This document shows positions 47,703 to 56,355 of a DNA stretch of 64,000 nucleotides, in pieces. Origin of the DNA: Paraburkholderia monticola (GTDB lineage: Bacteria > Pseudomonadota > Gammaproteobacteria > Burkholderiales > Burkholderiaceae); the NCBI RefSeq assembly GCF_001580545.1, contig NZ_LRBG01000036.1, positions 62,001 to 126,000 on the forward strand, given 5' to 3'. The position numbers and the translations under genes were made by a program. A model generated the notes under the pieces. That model did no database searches, was not told where the DNA came from, and saw only the letters and a list, made by a program, of their open reading frames with translations. The number at the start of each line of letters is the position of its first letter. The first letter of the stretch is position 1.

Positions 47703-49010
47703 TTGAGTACTCAAAGCACGGCAATACCAATCACCGACAGCGCGGCAAGCAACTCGATCTATTCGCGAGTGACCTGGCGCTTCATGCCTTTGCTGTTCGT
47801 CTGCTACGTGGTCGCCTATCTGGACCGGGTCAACGTGGGCTTCGCCAAGCTCCAGATGCTCAGCGATCTGAACTTCAGCGAGGCGATCTACGGCTTCGGC
47901 GCCGGCATCTTCTTCATCGGGTATTTCTTCTTCGAGGTGCCGAGCAACCTGCTTTTGCATCGGCTTGGCGCGCGTCGCTGGATCGCCCGGATCATGCTCA
48001 CCTGGGCCGTGCTTTCGGCCGCGACGGCGTGGGTCACGACGCCTTCGATGTTTTACGTGTTGCGGTTCTTTCTGGGCGTCGCGGAAGCGGGCTTTTTCCC
48101 GGGGCTGGTGCTGTATCTGACCTATTGGTTTCCGTCGCATCGGCGCGGCAAGATGATCGCTTTCCTGATGGCGGGCAACCCGGTGGCGGGCATCGTCGGC
48201 GGCCCGATCTCGGGTTTCATCATGCAGCGCCTGGCGGGCAGCGCAGGGCTGGCCGGCTGGCAGTGGCTGTTCATTCTGGAGGCCATCCCGGCGTTGATTC
48301 TCGGCGCCGTGATTTTCTGGTTCCTCGACGATCGCGTAAAGGACGCAAAGTGGCTGTCGGTCGAAGACCGCGATTTCATCGCGGCGGAAATCGATGCGGA
48401 AGCGCGCACCAAGAGTCACGGGTCCATACGCGAAGTCTTCACGTCGCTCAAAGTGTGGACCTTGTGCGCGATTCTGTTCGGCATCGTGATGGGCTCTTAT
48501 GCCGTCGGCTTCTGGCAGCCGACCATCATCAAGAGCTCCGGTATCACGGACCCGTTCACCATCGGCCTGCTCACGGTCGTGCCGTATCTTGCCGCCTTGA
48601 TTCTGATGACGATGGTCGGCCGCAGCGCGGACCGCATGCGTGAGCGACGCTGGCACGTGGTGGTGCCGCAATGCATGGCGGCCGCGGGTTTCGTGACGTG
48701 CGCCTACGCGGGCAACAATACCTATATCGCGATGCTTGGTCTGACGCTTGCCGCTTCGGGCGTGATCACGGCGTTACCGATGTTCTGGGCGCTGCCTACG
48801 TCCTTTCTTGGCGGCACCGGTGCGGCCGCCGGCATTGCCTTGATCAATTCGACGGGCAATCTCGCGGGCTTCGCGAGTCCTGCGCTCGTCGGCTGGCTAA
48901 AGACGCTCACCCATTCACTTGATTCGAGCCTGTTCCTGATTGCGGGGTCGCTGATGGTCTCCGCCTGTCTGATCCTGACCCAGCTTCCCGCGAAGCTCGT
49001 CAATAAGTAG
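47703..49010 (+). CDS. MFS transporter, ACS family (sugar-acid type)
   Basis: 435 residues, twelve helices. Conserved ACS-family signs: FVCYVVAYLDRVNVGFAKL at helix 1 and the motif FFLGVAEAGFFPGLVLYLTYW near helix 4, as in GudP/GarP and phthalate/tartrate carriers. The start is probably TTG 47703, giving MSTQSTAIPI, with GGTGGAG upstream; a short ATG start would cut into helix 1. Located after GarD and a likely importer of galactarate, glucarate or a uronate. Confidence 0.85.
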   Translation: MSTQSTAIPITDSAASNSIYSRVTWRFMPLLFVCYVVAYLDRVNVGFAKLQMLSDLNFSEAIYGFGAGIFFIGYFFFEVPSNLLLHRLGARRWIARIMLTWAVLSAATAWVTTPSMFYVLRFFLGVAEAGFFPGLVLYLTYWFPSHRRGKMIAFLMAGNPVAGIVGGPISGFIMQRLAGSAGLAGWQWLFILEAIPALILGAVIFWFLDDRVKDAKWLSVEDRDFIAAEIDAEARTKSHGSIREVFTSLKVWTLCAILFGIVMGSYAVGFWQPTIIKSSGITDPFTIGLLTVVPYLAALILMTMVGRSADRMRERRWHVVVPQCMAAAGFVTCAYAGNNTYIAMLGLTLAASGVITALPMFWALPTSFLGGTGAAAGIALINSTGNLAGFASPALVGWLKTLTHSLDSSLFLIAGSLMVSACLILTQLPAKLVNK

Positions 49011-49082
49011 CGCCCGTGTGACATCCGAGCGACAAGCCGGGCCACAAGATTCGGCGTCCTCTATTCAATGGAGTCGAGACAA

Positions 49083-50375
49083 ATGAAGACTGGGAAGTAT
49101 CGCTACGTCATCGCCTTGCTGCTATTCATCGCGGGCGCGATCAACTACATGGACCGCGCGGCGCTCGGCGTAGTCGCGCCTGTCCTCAACAAGGAGCTGG
49201 ATCTTTCACCATCGCAACTCGGTGTGGTATTCAGCAGCTTTTTCTTCGGCTATTCCATTTTCGCGTTCGTCGGCGGTCAGCTCGCCGACCGGTACGGTCC
49301 GCGCAGGGTGTTTTCGTGGGCGATGGGGACATGGTCCGTCCTCTGCGGGTTGACCGCGGCCGCGACGGGCTTCGGCACGCTGCTGATATCGAGGGCGCTG
49401 TTCGGTTTCGGCGAAGGTCCGATGAATTCGACGACCAACCGGACCATCACCAACTGGTTCCCCCGGCATGAAACCGCGACGATGGTCGGCTTTACGTTTT
49501 CGGGCCAGACGGTAGGCAGCGCGATTGCTGGCCCGGTGGTGGGACTGATCGCCATTGCGTATGGCTGGCGCACGTCGTTTGTGATCATCGCGGCGTTCGG
49601 ACTGGTGTGGATCGTCGCCTGGCGTTTGTTCGCGACCGACAAGCCGGCGCAAAGCGCGTGGGTCGGCGCCGCCGAACGCGAGATGGTCGAAGCGAGCCGA
49701 AACGCGGCGCATCCTGCGGAAGGCGGCAACGAAAACACGCCGCTGCGCAGCTATCTGTTTCGTCCAAGCACGCTCGCACTCGGCGTCGGCCTGTTCGCGG
49801 TGAACTACACGCTGTTCGTGTTCATCTCGTGGATGCCGAGCTATTTCACCAACGCGCTGCATCTCGACATGAAGCAGATGAGCTTTCTGAGTGCCGTGCC
49901 ATGGGCATGCGGCGGGATCGGATACTTCGGCGGCGGCCTCGTCGCCGATGCGTATTTCAAGCGCATGAGCAACAAGCTGCTCGCGCGCAAGATCTCGGCG
50001 ATCGTGCCGCTCGCGCTGTCGGGTCTCGCTCTCGTGGGCGTCAGCCTCGTCGATTCCGTGACGCCCGCCGTGCTGCTCGTCGCGTTCGCCGTGCTGTTCC
50101 TGACGGCCTCTTCGCAAGCGTGCTGGGCCATCATGCATGAACTGGTGCCGGGCAGGCATCTCGGCGGCGTAAGCGGCTTCGTTCACCTGCTGAGCAACAT
50201 CTCAGGCATCGTCGGTCCGACCATGATGGGTCTGGCGGTTCAGTACTTTGGCGGCTACAGCAGCGGCTTCATGCTCGGCGCGGCGGTCGATCTGATCGGC
50301 GTGCTGGCCATGTTGCTGGTCATCGGCCGGCGCGCGCCGGCCGAGACTGTCGGGACGCCCACCACCGCCGCATAG
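49083..50375 (+). CDS. MFS transporter, ACS family (second copy)
   Basis: 430 residues, twelve helices; helix 1 INYMDRAALGVVAPVL (the NYxDR of ACS sugar-acid carriers) and FGYSIFAFVGGQLADRYGPR with motif A. The central loop is charged. ATG 49083 follows GGAGTCGAGAC. Similar in plan to the previous gene but with distinct sequence, so probably a different sugar acid. It precedes the enolase-superfamily gene by 57 bases. Confidence 0.85.
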   Translation: MKTGKYRYVIALLLFIAGAINYMDRAALGVVAPVLNKELDLSPSQLGVVFSSFFFGYSIFAFVGGQLADRYGPRRVFSWAMGTWSVLCGLTAAATGFGTLLISRALFGFGEGPMNSTTNRTITNWFPRHETATMVGFTFSGQTVGSAIAGPVVGLIAIAYGWRTSFVIIAAFGLVWIVAWRLFATDKPAQSAWVGAAEREMVEASRNAAHPAEGGNENTPLRSYLFRPSTLALGVGLFAVNYTLFVFISWMPSYFTNALHLDMKQMSFLSAVPWACGGIGYFGGGLVADAYFKRMSNKLLARKISAIVPLALSGLALVGVSLVDSVTPAVLLVAFAVLFLTASSQACWAIMHELVPGRHLGGVSGFVHLLSNISGIVGPTMMGLAVQYFGGYSSGFMLGAAVDLIGVLAMLLVIGRRAPAETVGTPTTAA

Positions 50376-50432
50376 TGGGGCCGCACGTGCGGTCACGTGA
50401 GCATCGTTACTTTTTCGGGTCGAACTACTGCT

Positions 50433-51599
50433 ATGAAAAGCGTCAAGCTCGAGGCTGAACAAACCGGTTATCAGGCACGTGCGCGCATCGTTTCGGTGGC
50501 GGCGCGCACCATCCGCGTGCCGCTCGATCGCCACACGGCGTTCTCGACCCGTCTCGTCGCCGCCCGCGACTTCACGGTCGTGCGCGTCACGACCGCGGAT
50601 GATCACTACGGCATCGGCTTTTGCTACGGTGGCAACCGGGCCGGCATGCTGGTCACCTATGCGGTGCGCGAACTGTTTGCGCCGCTGTTGCTCGGGCGCT
50701 CCGCGCTCGACGTCGAAGGCTCGTGGCGCGCGATGTACGACGAATCCTTGCTGCAAGGACGCGCGGGCTCGGTGATGCGGGCGCTGTCCATCATCGACAT
50801 CGCGTTGTGGGACCGCAATGCACGCGCGACGGGCCTGCCGTTGAGCCGCTATCTCGGTGGCACCTACAACGCCACGGTACCGGCCTATGCCAGCGGCGGT
50901 TACTACCTCGAAGGCAAGAGCCCTGAGCATCTCGGCGAGGAGATGGCGGCTTACGTCGCGCTGGGCTTTCGCGCCGTGAAGATGAAAGTGGGGCGGCTCG
51001 ATCCACGCGGCGAGGAAGCGCGCATCAGGGCGGCGCGAGAAGCGATCGGCGACGACGTGCTGCTGATGCTCGATGCCAACAACGCCTGGTCCGACGTTCC
51101 CACCGCGCTCGAATACCTGCGCCGGTACGAGCCGTACAACCCGTACTGGATAGAAGAGCCCTTCAGTCCCGATGACATCGAAAGCCATGCGCAACTGAGT
51201 CGGCGCACGCCGGTGAACGTGGCGACCGGAGAGATCGAAGCGGGGCGCTGGCGCCATCAGGCGCTGCTCGACAAGCGCGCGGCCACGATCCTTCAGTCGG
51301 ACGCGGCGGTATGCGGCGGAATCAGCGAGTGGCGACGAATCGCGGCGTCGGCCGCTGCCGTGGGTGTCACGATGTGTCCGCACTGGTTCCACGATCTGCA
51401 CGTGCATCTGGTGGCGTCGACACCCAACGCGCGCTATGTCGAATTTTTCCCTGACGATCAGGTGCTGAACTTCCGTCGGCTGGTGGATCGGCAACTGTCG
51501 TTCGCGGATGGCGAGCTGGTCGTGCCGACCCGTCCCGGCCTCGGCTTCGACTTCGATGAAGCCGCGCTCGACGAATACGCGCTGGACGACTGGGCGTGA
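50433..51599 (+). CDS. Enolase-superfamily enzyme (mandelate racemase/muconate lactonising type)
   Basis: 388 residues. The barrel carries the KxK motif FRAVKMKVG, metal ligands in LMLDANNAWSD, EEPFSPDD and GEIEAG, the SDAAVCGGISEW strand and the catalytic His of CPHWFHDLHVHL, the mandelate-racemase subgroup. Galactarolactone cycloisomerase, galactonate or other sugar-acid dehydratase activities occur in this subgroup; the neighbours favour an aldarolactone or aldonate. ATG 50433 is chosen; GTG 50397 is also open. It ends at a strong bidirectional terminator. Confidence 0.78.
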   Translation: MKSVKLEAEQTGYQARARIVSVAARTIRVPLDRHTAFSTRLVAARDFTVVRVTTADDHYGIGFCYGGNRAGMLVTYAVRELFAPLLLGRSALDVEGSWRAMYDESLLQGRAGSVMRALSIIDIALWDRNARATGLPLSRYLGGTYNATVPAYASGGYYLEGKSPEHLGEEMAAYVALGFRAVKMKVGRLDPRGEEARIRAAREAIGDDVLLMLDANNAWSDVPTALEYLRRYEPYNPYWIEEPFSPDDIESHAQLSRRTPVNVATGEIEAGRWRHQALLDKRAATILQSDAAVCGGISEWRRIAASAAAVGVTMCPHWFHDLHVHLVASTPNARYVEFFPDDQVLNFRRLVDRQLSFADGELVVPTRPGLGFDFDEAALDEYALDDWA

Positions 51600-51616
51600 C
51601 ATCGAAGCGATAAGCG

Positions 51617-51665
51617 GCGCAAAGAAGAAACGCCGGTTGCAAATGCAACCGGCGCTTCTTTGCGC
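51617..51665. terminator. Bidirectional terminator, two-arm inverted repeat
   Basis: The outer arms GCGCAAAGAAG (51617-51627) and CTTCTTTGCGC (51655-51665) and the inner arms CGCCGGTTGC (51631-51640) and GCAACCGGCG (51645-51654) are all perfectly complementary, with an AAAT loop and only an unpaired AAA between outer and inner arms on one side. It lies between convergent genes, 17 bases after one stop and 6 before the other. Confidence 0.8.
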
Positions 51666-51671
51666 AAGACA

Positions 51672-52601
51672 TCAGGCGATCACTTCCAGCCCCGGCATCG
51701 AGAAGCCGATGTCGCGCAGCGCGCTGGCGAGTGCATCGCGTTGCGCCGGCGTCAGATCGACGAGAGGCGGACGCACGACGCCCCACTCGGGTTCGTTCGA
51801 ATACACGCCGATCGCTGCCTTGAGCGCGGGGATCATCGGGAACCTGGCGAACACCGCACGCGTCGCATCGAGCGCTGCCTGACGGGCATCGGCGTCGGCC
51901 GATTGCCAGTTGCGATACAACTGCACGATCGCCGCCGGATTGACGTTGCCGGTCGCCGTGATACAGCCGACCCCTCCCGCCCGCATGGTGGCCAGCAAGA
52001 AAGTTTCACTGCCGGCGAACACATCGAAGCCCTGCGGCTGGAAGCGTTCGAGCATCGCCTGGGTGTTGCTCCAGTCGCCCGAACTGTCCTTCACCCCGGC
52101 GATCACGCCCGGGAAAGCCGCGAGCAGCCGCTCGATCAGCGCGAGGCTGATCGGCACCTGCGACACCGGCGGGATGTGATACAGGTAAATGCGCAGTGCG
52201 TCCGAACCCACCCGCTCGATGATCTGCGCATAGCTGCGGAACAGGCCTTCATCGGTGACGCCCTTGTAGAAGAACGGCGGCAGCATCAGCACATGGTTTG
52301 CCCCGAGCGAAAGCGCATGGCGCGTCAGCTCGACCGTGTCGGTCAGTGCCGAGCAGCCGGTGCCGGGCATCAGACGATCGACCGGAATCTCCGAGCTCAC
52401 CAGCGTGTCGAGCAGTGTCATTTTCTCGCTGACTGCGAGCGAATTGGCTTCCGAGTTGGTGCCGAACACGGCGAGCCCGACGTCCTGCTCGATCAGCCAT
52501 CGGCAATGACGGATATAGCGCTCGTGATCGGGAAGAAGGTCGCTGGTGAACGGCGTGACCACGGGCGAGTAGACGCCGCGGGGCCGGTTGACTGAAGTCA
52601 T
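51672..52601 (-). CDS. DHDPS/N-acetylneuraminate lyase-family aldolase or dehydratase
   Basis: 309 residues of the class I aldolase TIM barrel: FGTNSEANSLAVSEK replaces the usual GTTGE motif, the Tyr is in YLYHIPPVSQV and the Schiff-base Lys in GVKDSSGDW. The family includes 5-dehydro-4-deoxyglucarate dehydratase, 2-keto-3-deoxy sugar-acid aldolases and dihydrodipicolinate synthase. Position in a sugar-acid island argues for a keto-deoxy acid substrate rather than lysine synthesis. AAGGAA ribosome binding site. It follows the 2-hydroxyacid dehydrogenase by 41 bases. Confidence 0.78.
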   Translation of the reverse strand: MTSVNRPRGVYSPVVTPFTSDLLPDHERYIRHCRWLIEQDVGLAVFGTNSEANSLAVSEKMTLLDTLVSSEIPVDRLMPGTGCSALTDTVELTRHALSLGANHVLMLPPFFYKGVTDEGLFRSYAQIIERVGSDALRIYLYHIPPVSQVPISLALIERLLAAFPGVIAGVKDSSGDWSNTQAMLERFQPQGFDVFAGSETFLLATMRAGGVGCITATGNVNPAAIVQLYRNWQSADADARQAALDATRAVFARFPMIPALKAAIGVYSNEPEWGVVRPPLVDLTPAQRDALASALRDIGFSMPGLEVIA

Positions 52602-52642
52602 CGCGTGTTCCTTGTGATGGAGGTGAGGGTGTTTCGCGCCAT

Positions 52643-53641
52643 TCAGCCGGCGATCTGTTGCGCAGGCGAGCGGGCGTGCAGCGCTTCGGGATTGACGCAG
52701 GTCGAAGAGAGCCGGGCGTCGAATGCATCGATCAGATTGCGCACCGCGCGCATGGCCATGTTCTCGCGTGTCTGTTGGGTCGCGGAGCCGATATGCGGCA
52801 CCGCCACGACGTTCGGCAACTGCAGCAGCGGCGAGTCGGGCGACACCGGTTCGCGTTCGAACACATCGAGACCGGCACCGAGGATGCGGCCTTCACGCAG
52901 ATGCGCGATCAGGGCGGCTTCGTCGACGACCTGGCCGCGAGCACAATTGATCAGAATGGCCGATGGTTTCATCGCGGCGAGTTCGGCGCTGCCGATCAGG
53001 CGCTCGGTGGCGGGCGAAAGCGGCACCAGCACGCAGACGAAATCGGCCGTCGCGAGCAGTTCGGCAAGCGGCCGCCATTGCGCGCCGTAGCGCGTCTCCG
53101 CTTCGGGGTTGCGCGAGCGGTTCGAATAGATCACGTTCATGCCGAAGCCGAGCGCGGCGCGCTTCGCAACCGCGCTGCCGATGCGTCCAAGCCCGACGAT
53201 TCCCAGCGTTTTGTGATGCACGTCGACGCCGAATTGCGCCTCGCCGATCGTGCGCGTCCACTGGCCGCGCCGCGTCCAGTCAGCGAGCTCGGCAATGCGC
53301 CGGGCGCTCGCGAGGATCAGGCTGAACACGAGATCGGCGGTGGTTTCGGTGACTTCTTCCGGCGTGTTGGTCAGCACGATGCCGCGGCGCGTGAGCTCGG
53401 GGACATCGAACGCATCGAAGCCGGCCGAGATGGTGGAGGCGACCTGAAGCAATGGCGCCGCGTCGAGGATCTCGGGGGTGATCTTGAGATTGTTGCCGAT
53501 CATGCCGTGAGCCGTGCGGAGCGCACGTTTGAACGGCGCCAGGTCCCCGGATGACACGTCGACCTGCTCGACGGAACAATACTCAAGCAGTAGCCTCAAC
53601 ACGGCAGGAGATAACGATCGGTAGGCCACGACATGCTTCAT
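52643..53641 (-). CDS. D-2-hydroxyacid dehydrogenase (GhrB/KguD-like)
   Basis: 332 residues. NAD(P) Rossmann motif GLGRIGSAVAKRA; catalytic Arg in INCARGQVVDE, Glu in DVFEREP and His in VAVPHIGSATQQT. Arg residues after strand 2 (SNRSRNP) favour NADPH, as in GhrB glyoxylate/hydroxypyruvate or 2-ketogluconate reductases. ATG 53641 is the last sensible start; an open frame continues far upstream but covers the promoter and part of the divergent gene. Divergent from the IlvD/Edd gene. Confidence 0.82.
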   Translation of the reverse strand: MKHVVAYRSLSPAVLRLLLEYCSVEQVDVSSGDLAPFKRALRTAHGMIGNNLKITPEILDAAPLLQVASTISAGFDAFDVPELTRRGIVLTNTPEEVTETTADLVFSLILASARRIAELADWTRRGQWTRTIGEAQFGVDVHHKTLGIVGLGRIGSAVAKRAALGFGMNVIYSNRSRNPEAETRYGAQWRPLAELLATADFVCVLVPLSPATERLIGSAELAAMKPSAILINCARGQVVDEAALIAHLREGRILGAGLDVFEREPVSPDSPLLQLPNVVAVPHIGSATQQTRENMAMRAVRNLIDAFDARLSSTCVNPEALHARSPAQQIAG

Positions 53642-53748
53642 GAAGACCTCGGCGCAATGCGTTTGAAGGGAAGTGGATCGGCGGTATCGACCGCGAGAAA
53701 AAGAACTGCTTGCCGACAGACTATAAGTATCGGTAACATCATCGTCAA

Positions 53749-53762
53749 GATTATTGATAATC
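53749..53762. promoter_or_regulatory. Palindrome, probable GntR operator
   Basis: GATTAT-TG-ATAATC is a perfect 6-2-6 palindrome in the 144-base gap between the divergent 2-hydroxyacid dehydrogenase and dehydratase genes, in an A/T-rich patch. The FCD-type GntR regulator encoded next to the dehydratase is the natural candidate to bind it. Confidence 0.5.
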
Positions 53763-53785
53763 GTATCGAAGATCAAGGAGCGGCA

Positions 53786-55525
53786 ATGAGCGACAAGAAA
53801 AGCGGTTTGCGGCAGGGCCTGACGAACTACGGCGACGAAGGCTTTTCGCTGTTTCTGCGCAAGGCGTTCATCAAGGGCGCGGGTTACACCGACGACGCGC
53901 TGTCGCGTCCCATCGTGGCCATCGCGAACACGGGCAGTGCCTACAATCCGTGCCACGGCAACGCGCCGCAGTTGATCGAGGCCGTCAAACGCGGGGTGAT
54001 GCTGGCGGGCGGCCTGCCGGTCGAATTCCCGACGATTTCGATTGCCGAGAGCTTTTCGCACCCGACCAGCATGTATCTGCGCAACCTGATGTCGATGGAC
54101 ACCGAGGAGATGATCCGGGCTCAGCCCATGGATGCGGTGGTGCTGATCGGCGGTTGCGACAAGACCGTGCCGGCCCAGTTGATGGGCGCGGCGGCCGCGG
54201 GTGTGCCGGCCATTCAACTGGTGACGGGCGCGATGCTCACGGGCTCGCATCGCGGGGAACGGGTGGGCGCATGCACGGACTGCCGTCGTTTCTGGGCGAG
54301 CTTCCGCGGTGACCAGATCGACGCAGCCGAGATCGAGGCGGTCAACAATCAGCTGGTCGCAACGGTCGGCACCTGTTCGGTGATGGGAACCGCAAGCACG
54401 ATGGCGTGCATCGCGGAAGCCATGGGCATCATGTTGCCGGGTGGAGCGTCGGCTCCCGCCGTCACCGCCGATCGCATCCGCATCGCGGAGCGCACCGGTG
54501 CGCAGGCGGTGGCGATGATCGGTCAAGACCTGAGCCCCGCGAAAATCCTCACGCCGAAAGCGATCGAAAACGCGTTGCGGGTGCTGCTCGCCATCGGCGG
54601 CTCGACCAACGGCATCATTCACCTGACGGCCATCGCGGGCCGGCTCGGGATTCGCATCGACCTCGAACAGCTCGACCGGATGGCGCGTGAAACGCCGGTG
54701 CTGGTCGACTTGAAGCCGTCCGGACAGCACTACATGGAAGACCTGCATCGCGCGGGCGGTTTGACCACGGTCATGCGCGAGATGAAGGGGCTGCTGCATC
54801 TCGACGCGCTCACCGTCACCGGTCGCACGCTCGGCGAGGAACTGGATGCCGCGCCCCCGAGCTTCGCGCAAGAAGTAGTCCGCCCGTTTGATCGCCCGAT
54901 CTTTCCGCAGGGGGGCATTGCGGTGTTGCGTGGCAATCTCGCGCCGGGCGGCGCGATCATCAAGCAGTCAGCGGCAAGCGCGAGCCTGATGGAGCACGAG
55001 GGCCGGGCTGTCGTGTTCGAGGATGCGGAGGATCTGGCTCGCCGTATCGATGATCCGGAACTGGACGTGCAAGCGCACGACGTGCTCGTGCTCAAGCGCA
55101 TTGGCCCGGTCGGCGCACCCGGGATGCCCGAGGCGGGCTACATCCCGATCCCGCGCAAGCTCGGCCGCCAGGGCGTCAAGGACATGGTGCGCATTTCGGA
55201 CGGCCGCATGAGCGGCACGGCGTCCGGAACGGTGGTCCTGCACGTCACGCCGGAGGCGGCGATCGGCGGTCCGCTCGCGATCGTGCAAAGCGGCGACCGG
55301 ATTCGCCTGAGCGTCGCCAGGCGAAGCATCGAGCTCGTCCTCACGGACGAAGAAATCGCCGCGCGTCTCGCGGCCGTGCCGGCGCGCCAGCCCGATCCCA
55401 ACGAGCGCGGCTACCGCAAGCTGTTCCTGACGACGATCACACAGGCCGACGAGGGCTGCGATTTTGACTTCCTGCAAGCATCGCAGATGACCGCGACGGT
55501 CCCCGGCAATGGAAACAAGGGCTAA
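53786..55525 (+). CDS. IlvD/Edd-family sugar-acid dehydratase
   Basis: 579 residues. Fe-S cysteines are visible: GGCDKTVPAQLM, GACTDCRRFW and ATVGTCSVMGTASTMAC, and metal/substrate loops with GGSTNGIIHL and RNGKGMSG-like RISDGRMSGTASG. Length and motifs fit aldonate dehydratases (arabinonate, xylonate, galactonate type) rather than biosynthetic IlvD. Strong AAGGAG ribosome binding site at 53775. Start of an operon with a GntR gene and a uronate dehydrogenase-like gene. Confidence 0.85.
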   Translation: MSDKKSGLRQGLTNYGDEGFSLFLRKAFIKGAGYTDDALSRPIVAIANTGSAYNPCHGNAPQLIEAVKRGVMLAGGLPVEFPTISIAESFSHPTSMYLRNLMSMDTEEMIRAQPMDAVVLIGGCDKTVPAQLMGAAAAGVPAIQLVTGAMLTGSHRGERVGACTDCRRFWASFRGDQIDAAEIEAVNNQLVATVGTCSVMGTASTMACIAEAMGIMLPGGASAPAVTADRIRIAERTGAQAVAMIGQDLSPAKILTPKAIENALRVLLAIGGSTNGIIHLTAIAGRLGIRIDLEQLDRMARETPVLVDLKPSGQHYMEDLHRAGGLTTVMREMKGLLHLDALTVTGRTLGEELDAAPPSFAQEVVRPFDRPIFPQGGIAVLRGNLAPGGAIIKQSAASASLMEHEGRAVVFEDAEDLARRIDDPELDVQAHDVLVLKRIGPVGAPGMPEAGYIPIPRKLGRQGVKDMVRISDGRMSGTASGTVVLHVTPEAAIGGPLAIVQSGDRIRLSVARRSIELVLTDEEIAARLAAVPARQPDPNERGYRKLFLTTITQADEGCDFDFLQASQMTATVPGNGNKG

Positions 55526-55578
55526 CGCTCGCCATTTCGTATAGGCTCGCGGCTTAAATCAATCTGGGTACTTTTTTT

Positions 55579-56322
55579 ATGAGCAACGCTGCCAGGTCCC
55601 AACGCTCCGATGCACTTGCCGCGAAGCCGGCCGAACGCGATCGCAATATCGACGAGACCCTGCGCAGCGTCTCGGACCAGCTCGAGGAAGAGATCGTCCT
55701 TGGCGTTCTGCATCCGCGCGAACGGCTCGTCGAAGACGATCTGTGCGAGCGCTTCAATCTGAAGCGCCATGTCGCTCGGCTGGTGCTGGCGGAGCTGGAG
55801 CGGCGCGGGCTCGTGGAGCGCCGCAAGAACGTCGGCGCGCTGGTCAAGTCGTTCACGGCGCGCGAGGTCACCGAACTGTACGCGCTACGCGAGTTGCTGG
55901 AAGCCGACGCGGCGAGGCGCATCGTTTTTCCGGTCAGTCGCGAAGCGCTCGATAACTTGACGGCCATTCAGGCGGAGCACGACGCCGCCGCTATTGCTGG
56001 CGATCTGCGGCGTGTGTTCCGCGCGAACATGGCTTTTCACCACGCGTTTTTTGCGTTGTCGGAAAGTCAGGTGCTAACCGAGGCGATTCGCGAATACGAA
56101 CGCCGCACGCATGCGATCCGTTCAGTATCGATCGTGTTTCCGCAGTACCTGGAGAAGGCTCGCGCCGAGCACCACCAGATGATCGAGGCGCTGCGCACCG
56201 GCGACCGAGAAGCGTTGATCGAACTGTGCCGTGAGCATTTGGTGCCAGCGCGCGATGCGTATCTTGAAGCGTACCACCGGCGCTCGGCCGCGCATGCCGC
56301 ACGCAAAGGTGCAACCGATTAG
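55579..56322 (+). CDS. FCD-domain GntR-family regulator
   Basis: 247 residues. Winged helix near 30-95 with LHPRERLVEDDLCERFNLKR, then the all-helical FCD domain containing RELLEADAARRIV, FHHAFFALSES and EHHQMIEAL, whose His and Asp/Glu residues can bind metal. FadR-type repressors of this class often sense sugar acids. Inside the operon between the dehydratase and the uronate dehydrogenase-like gene, so autoregulated. Probable operator at 53749. Confidence 0.87.
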   Translation: MSNAARSQRSDALAAKPAERDRNIDETLRSVSDQLEEEIVLGVLHPRERLVEDDLCERFNLKRHVARLVLAELERRGLVERRKNVGALVKSFTAREVTELYALRELLEADAARRIVFPVSREALDNLTAIQAEHDAAAIAGDLRRVFRANMAFHHAFFALSESQVLTEAIREYERRTHAIRSVSIVFPQYLEKARAEHHQMIEALRTGDREALIELCREHLVPARDAYLEAYHRRSAAHAARKGATD

Positions 56323-56355
56323 GCGCATTGAGCTGAATCACAACAAGAGGAATCG

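Noticed and set aside
50381-50392. Perfect 12-base palindrome CCGCACGTGCGG before the enolase-family gene
   Set aside because: Composition makes such G/C palindromes likely by chance and no partner regulator is evident; not called an operator.
51672-52601. Biosynthetic dihydrodipicolinate synthase (dapA)
   Set aside because: The GTTGE motif is replaced and the gene sits in a sugar-acid island with its own operon, so a catabolic aldolase or dehydratase is favoured.
53642-54871. Upstream extension of the 2-hydroxyacid dehydrogenase frame
   Set aside because: It covers the divergent promoter and the IlvD/Edd gene on the other strand; family homology starts at ATG 53641.
53786-55525. Branched-chain biosynthetic IlvD
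   Set aside because: The neighbours (GntR, uronate dehydrogenase, lactonase) and length fit an aldonate dehydratase better.
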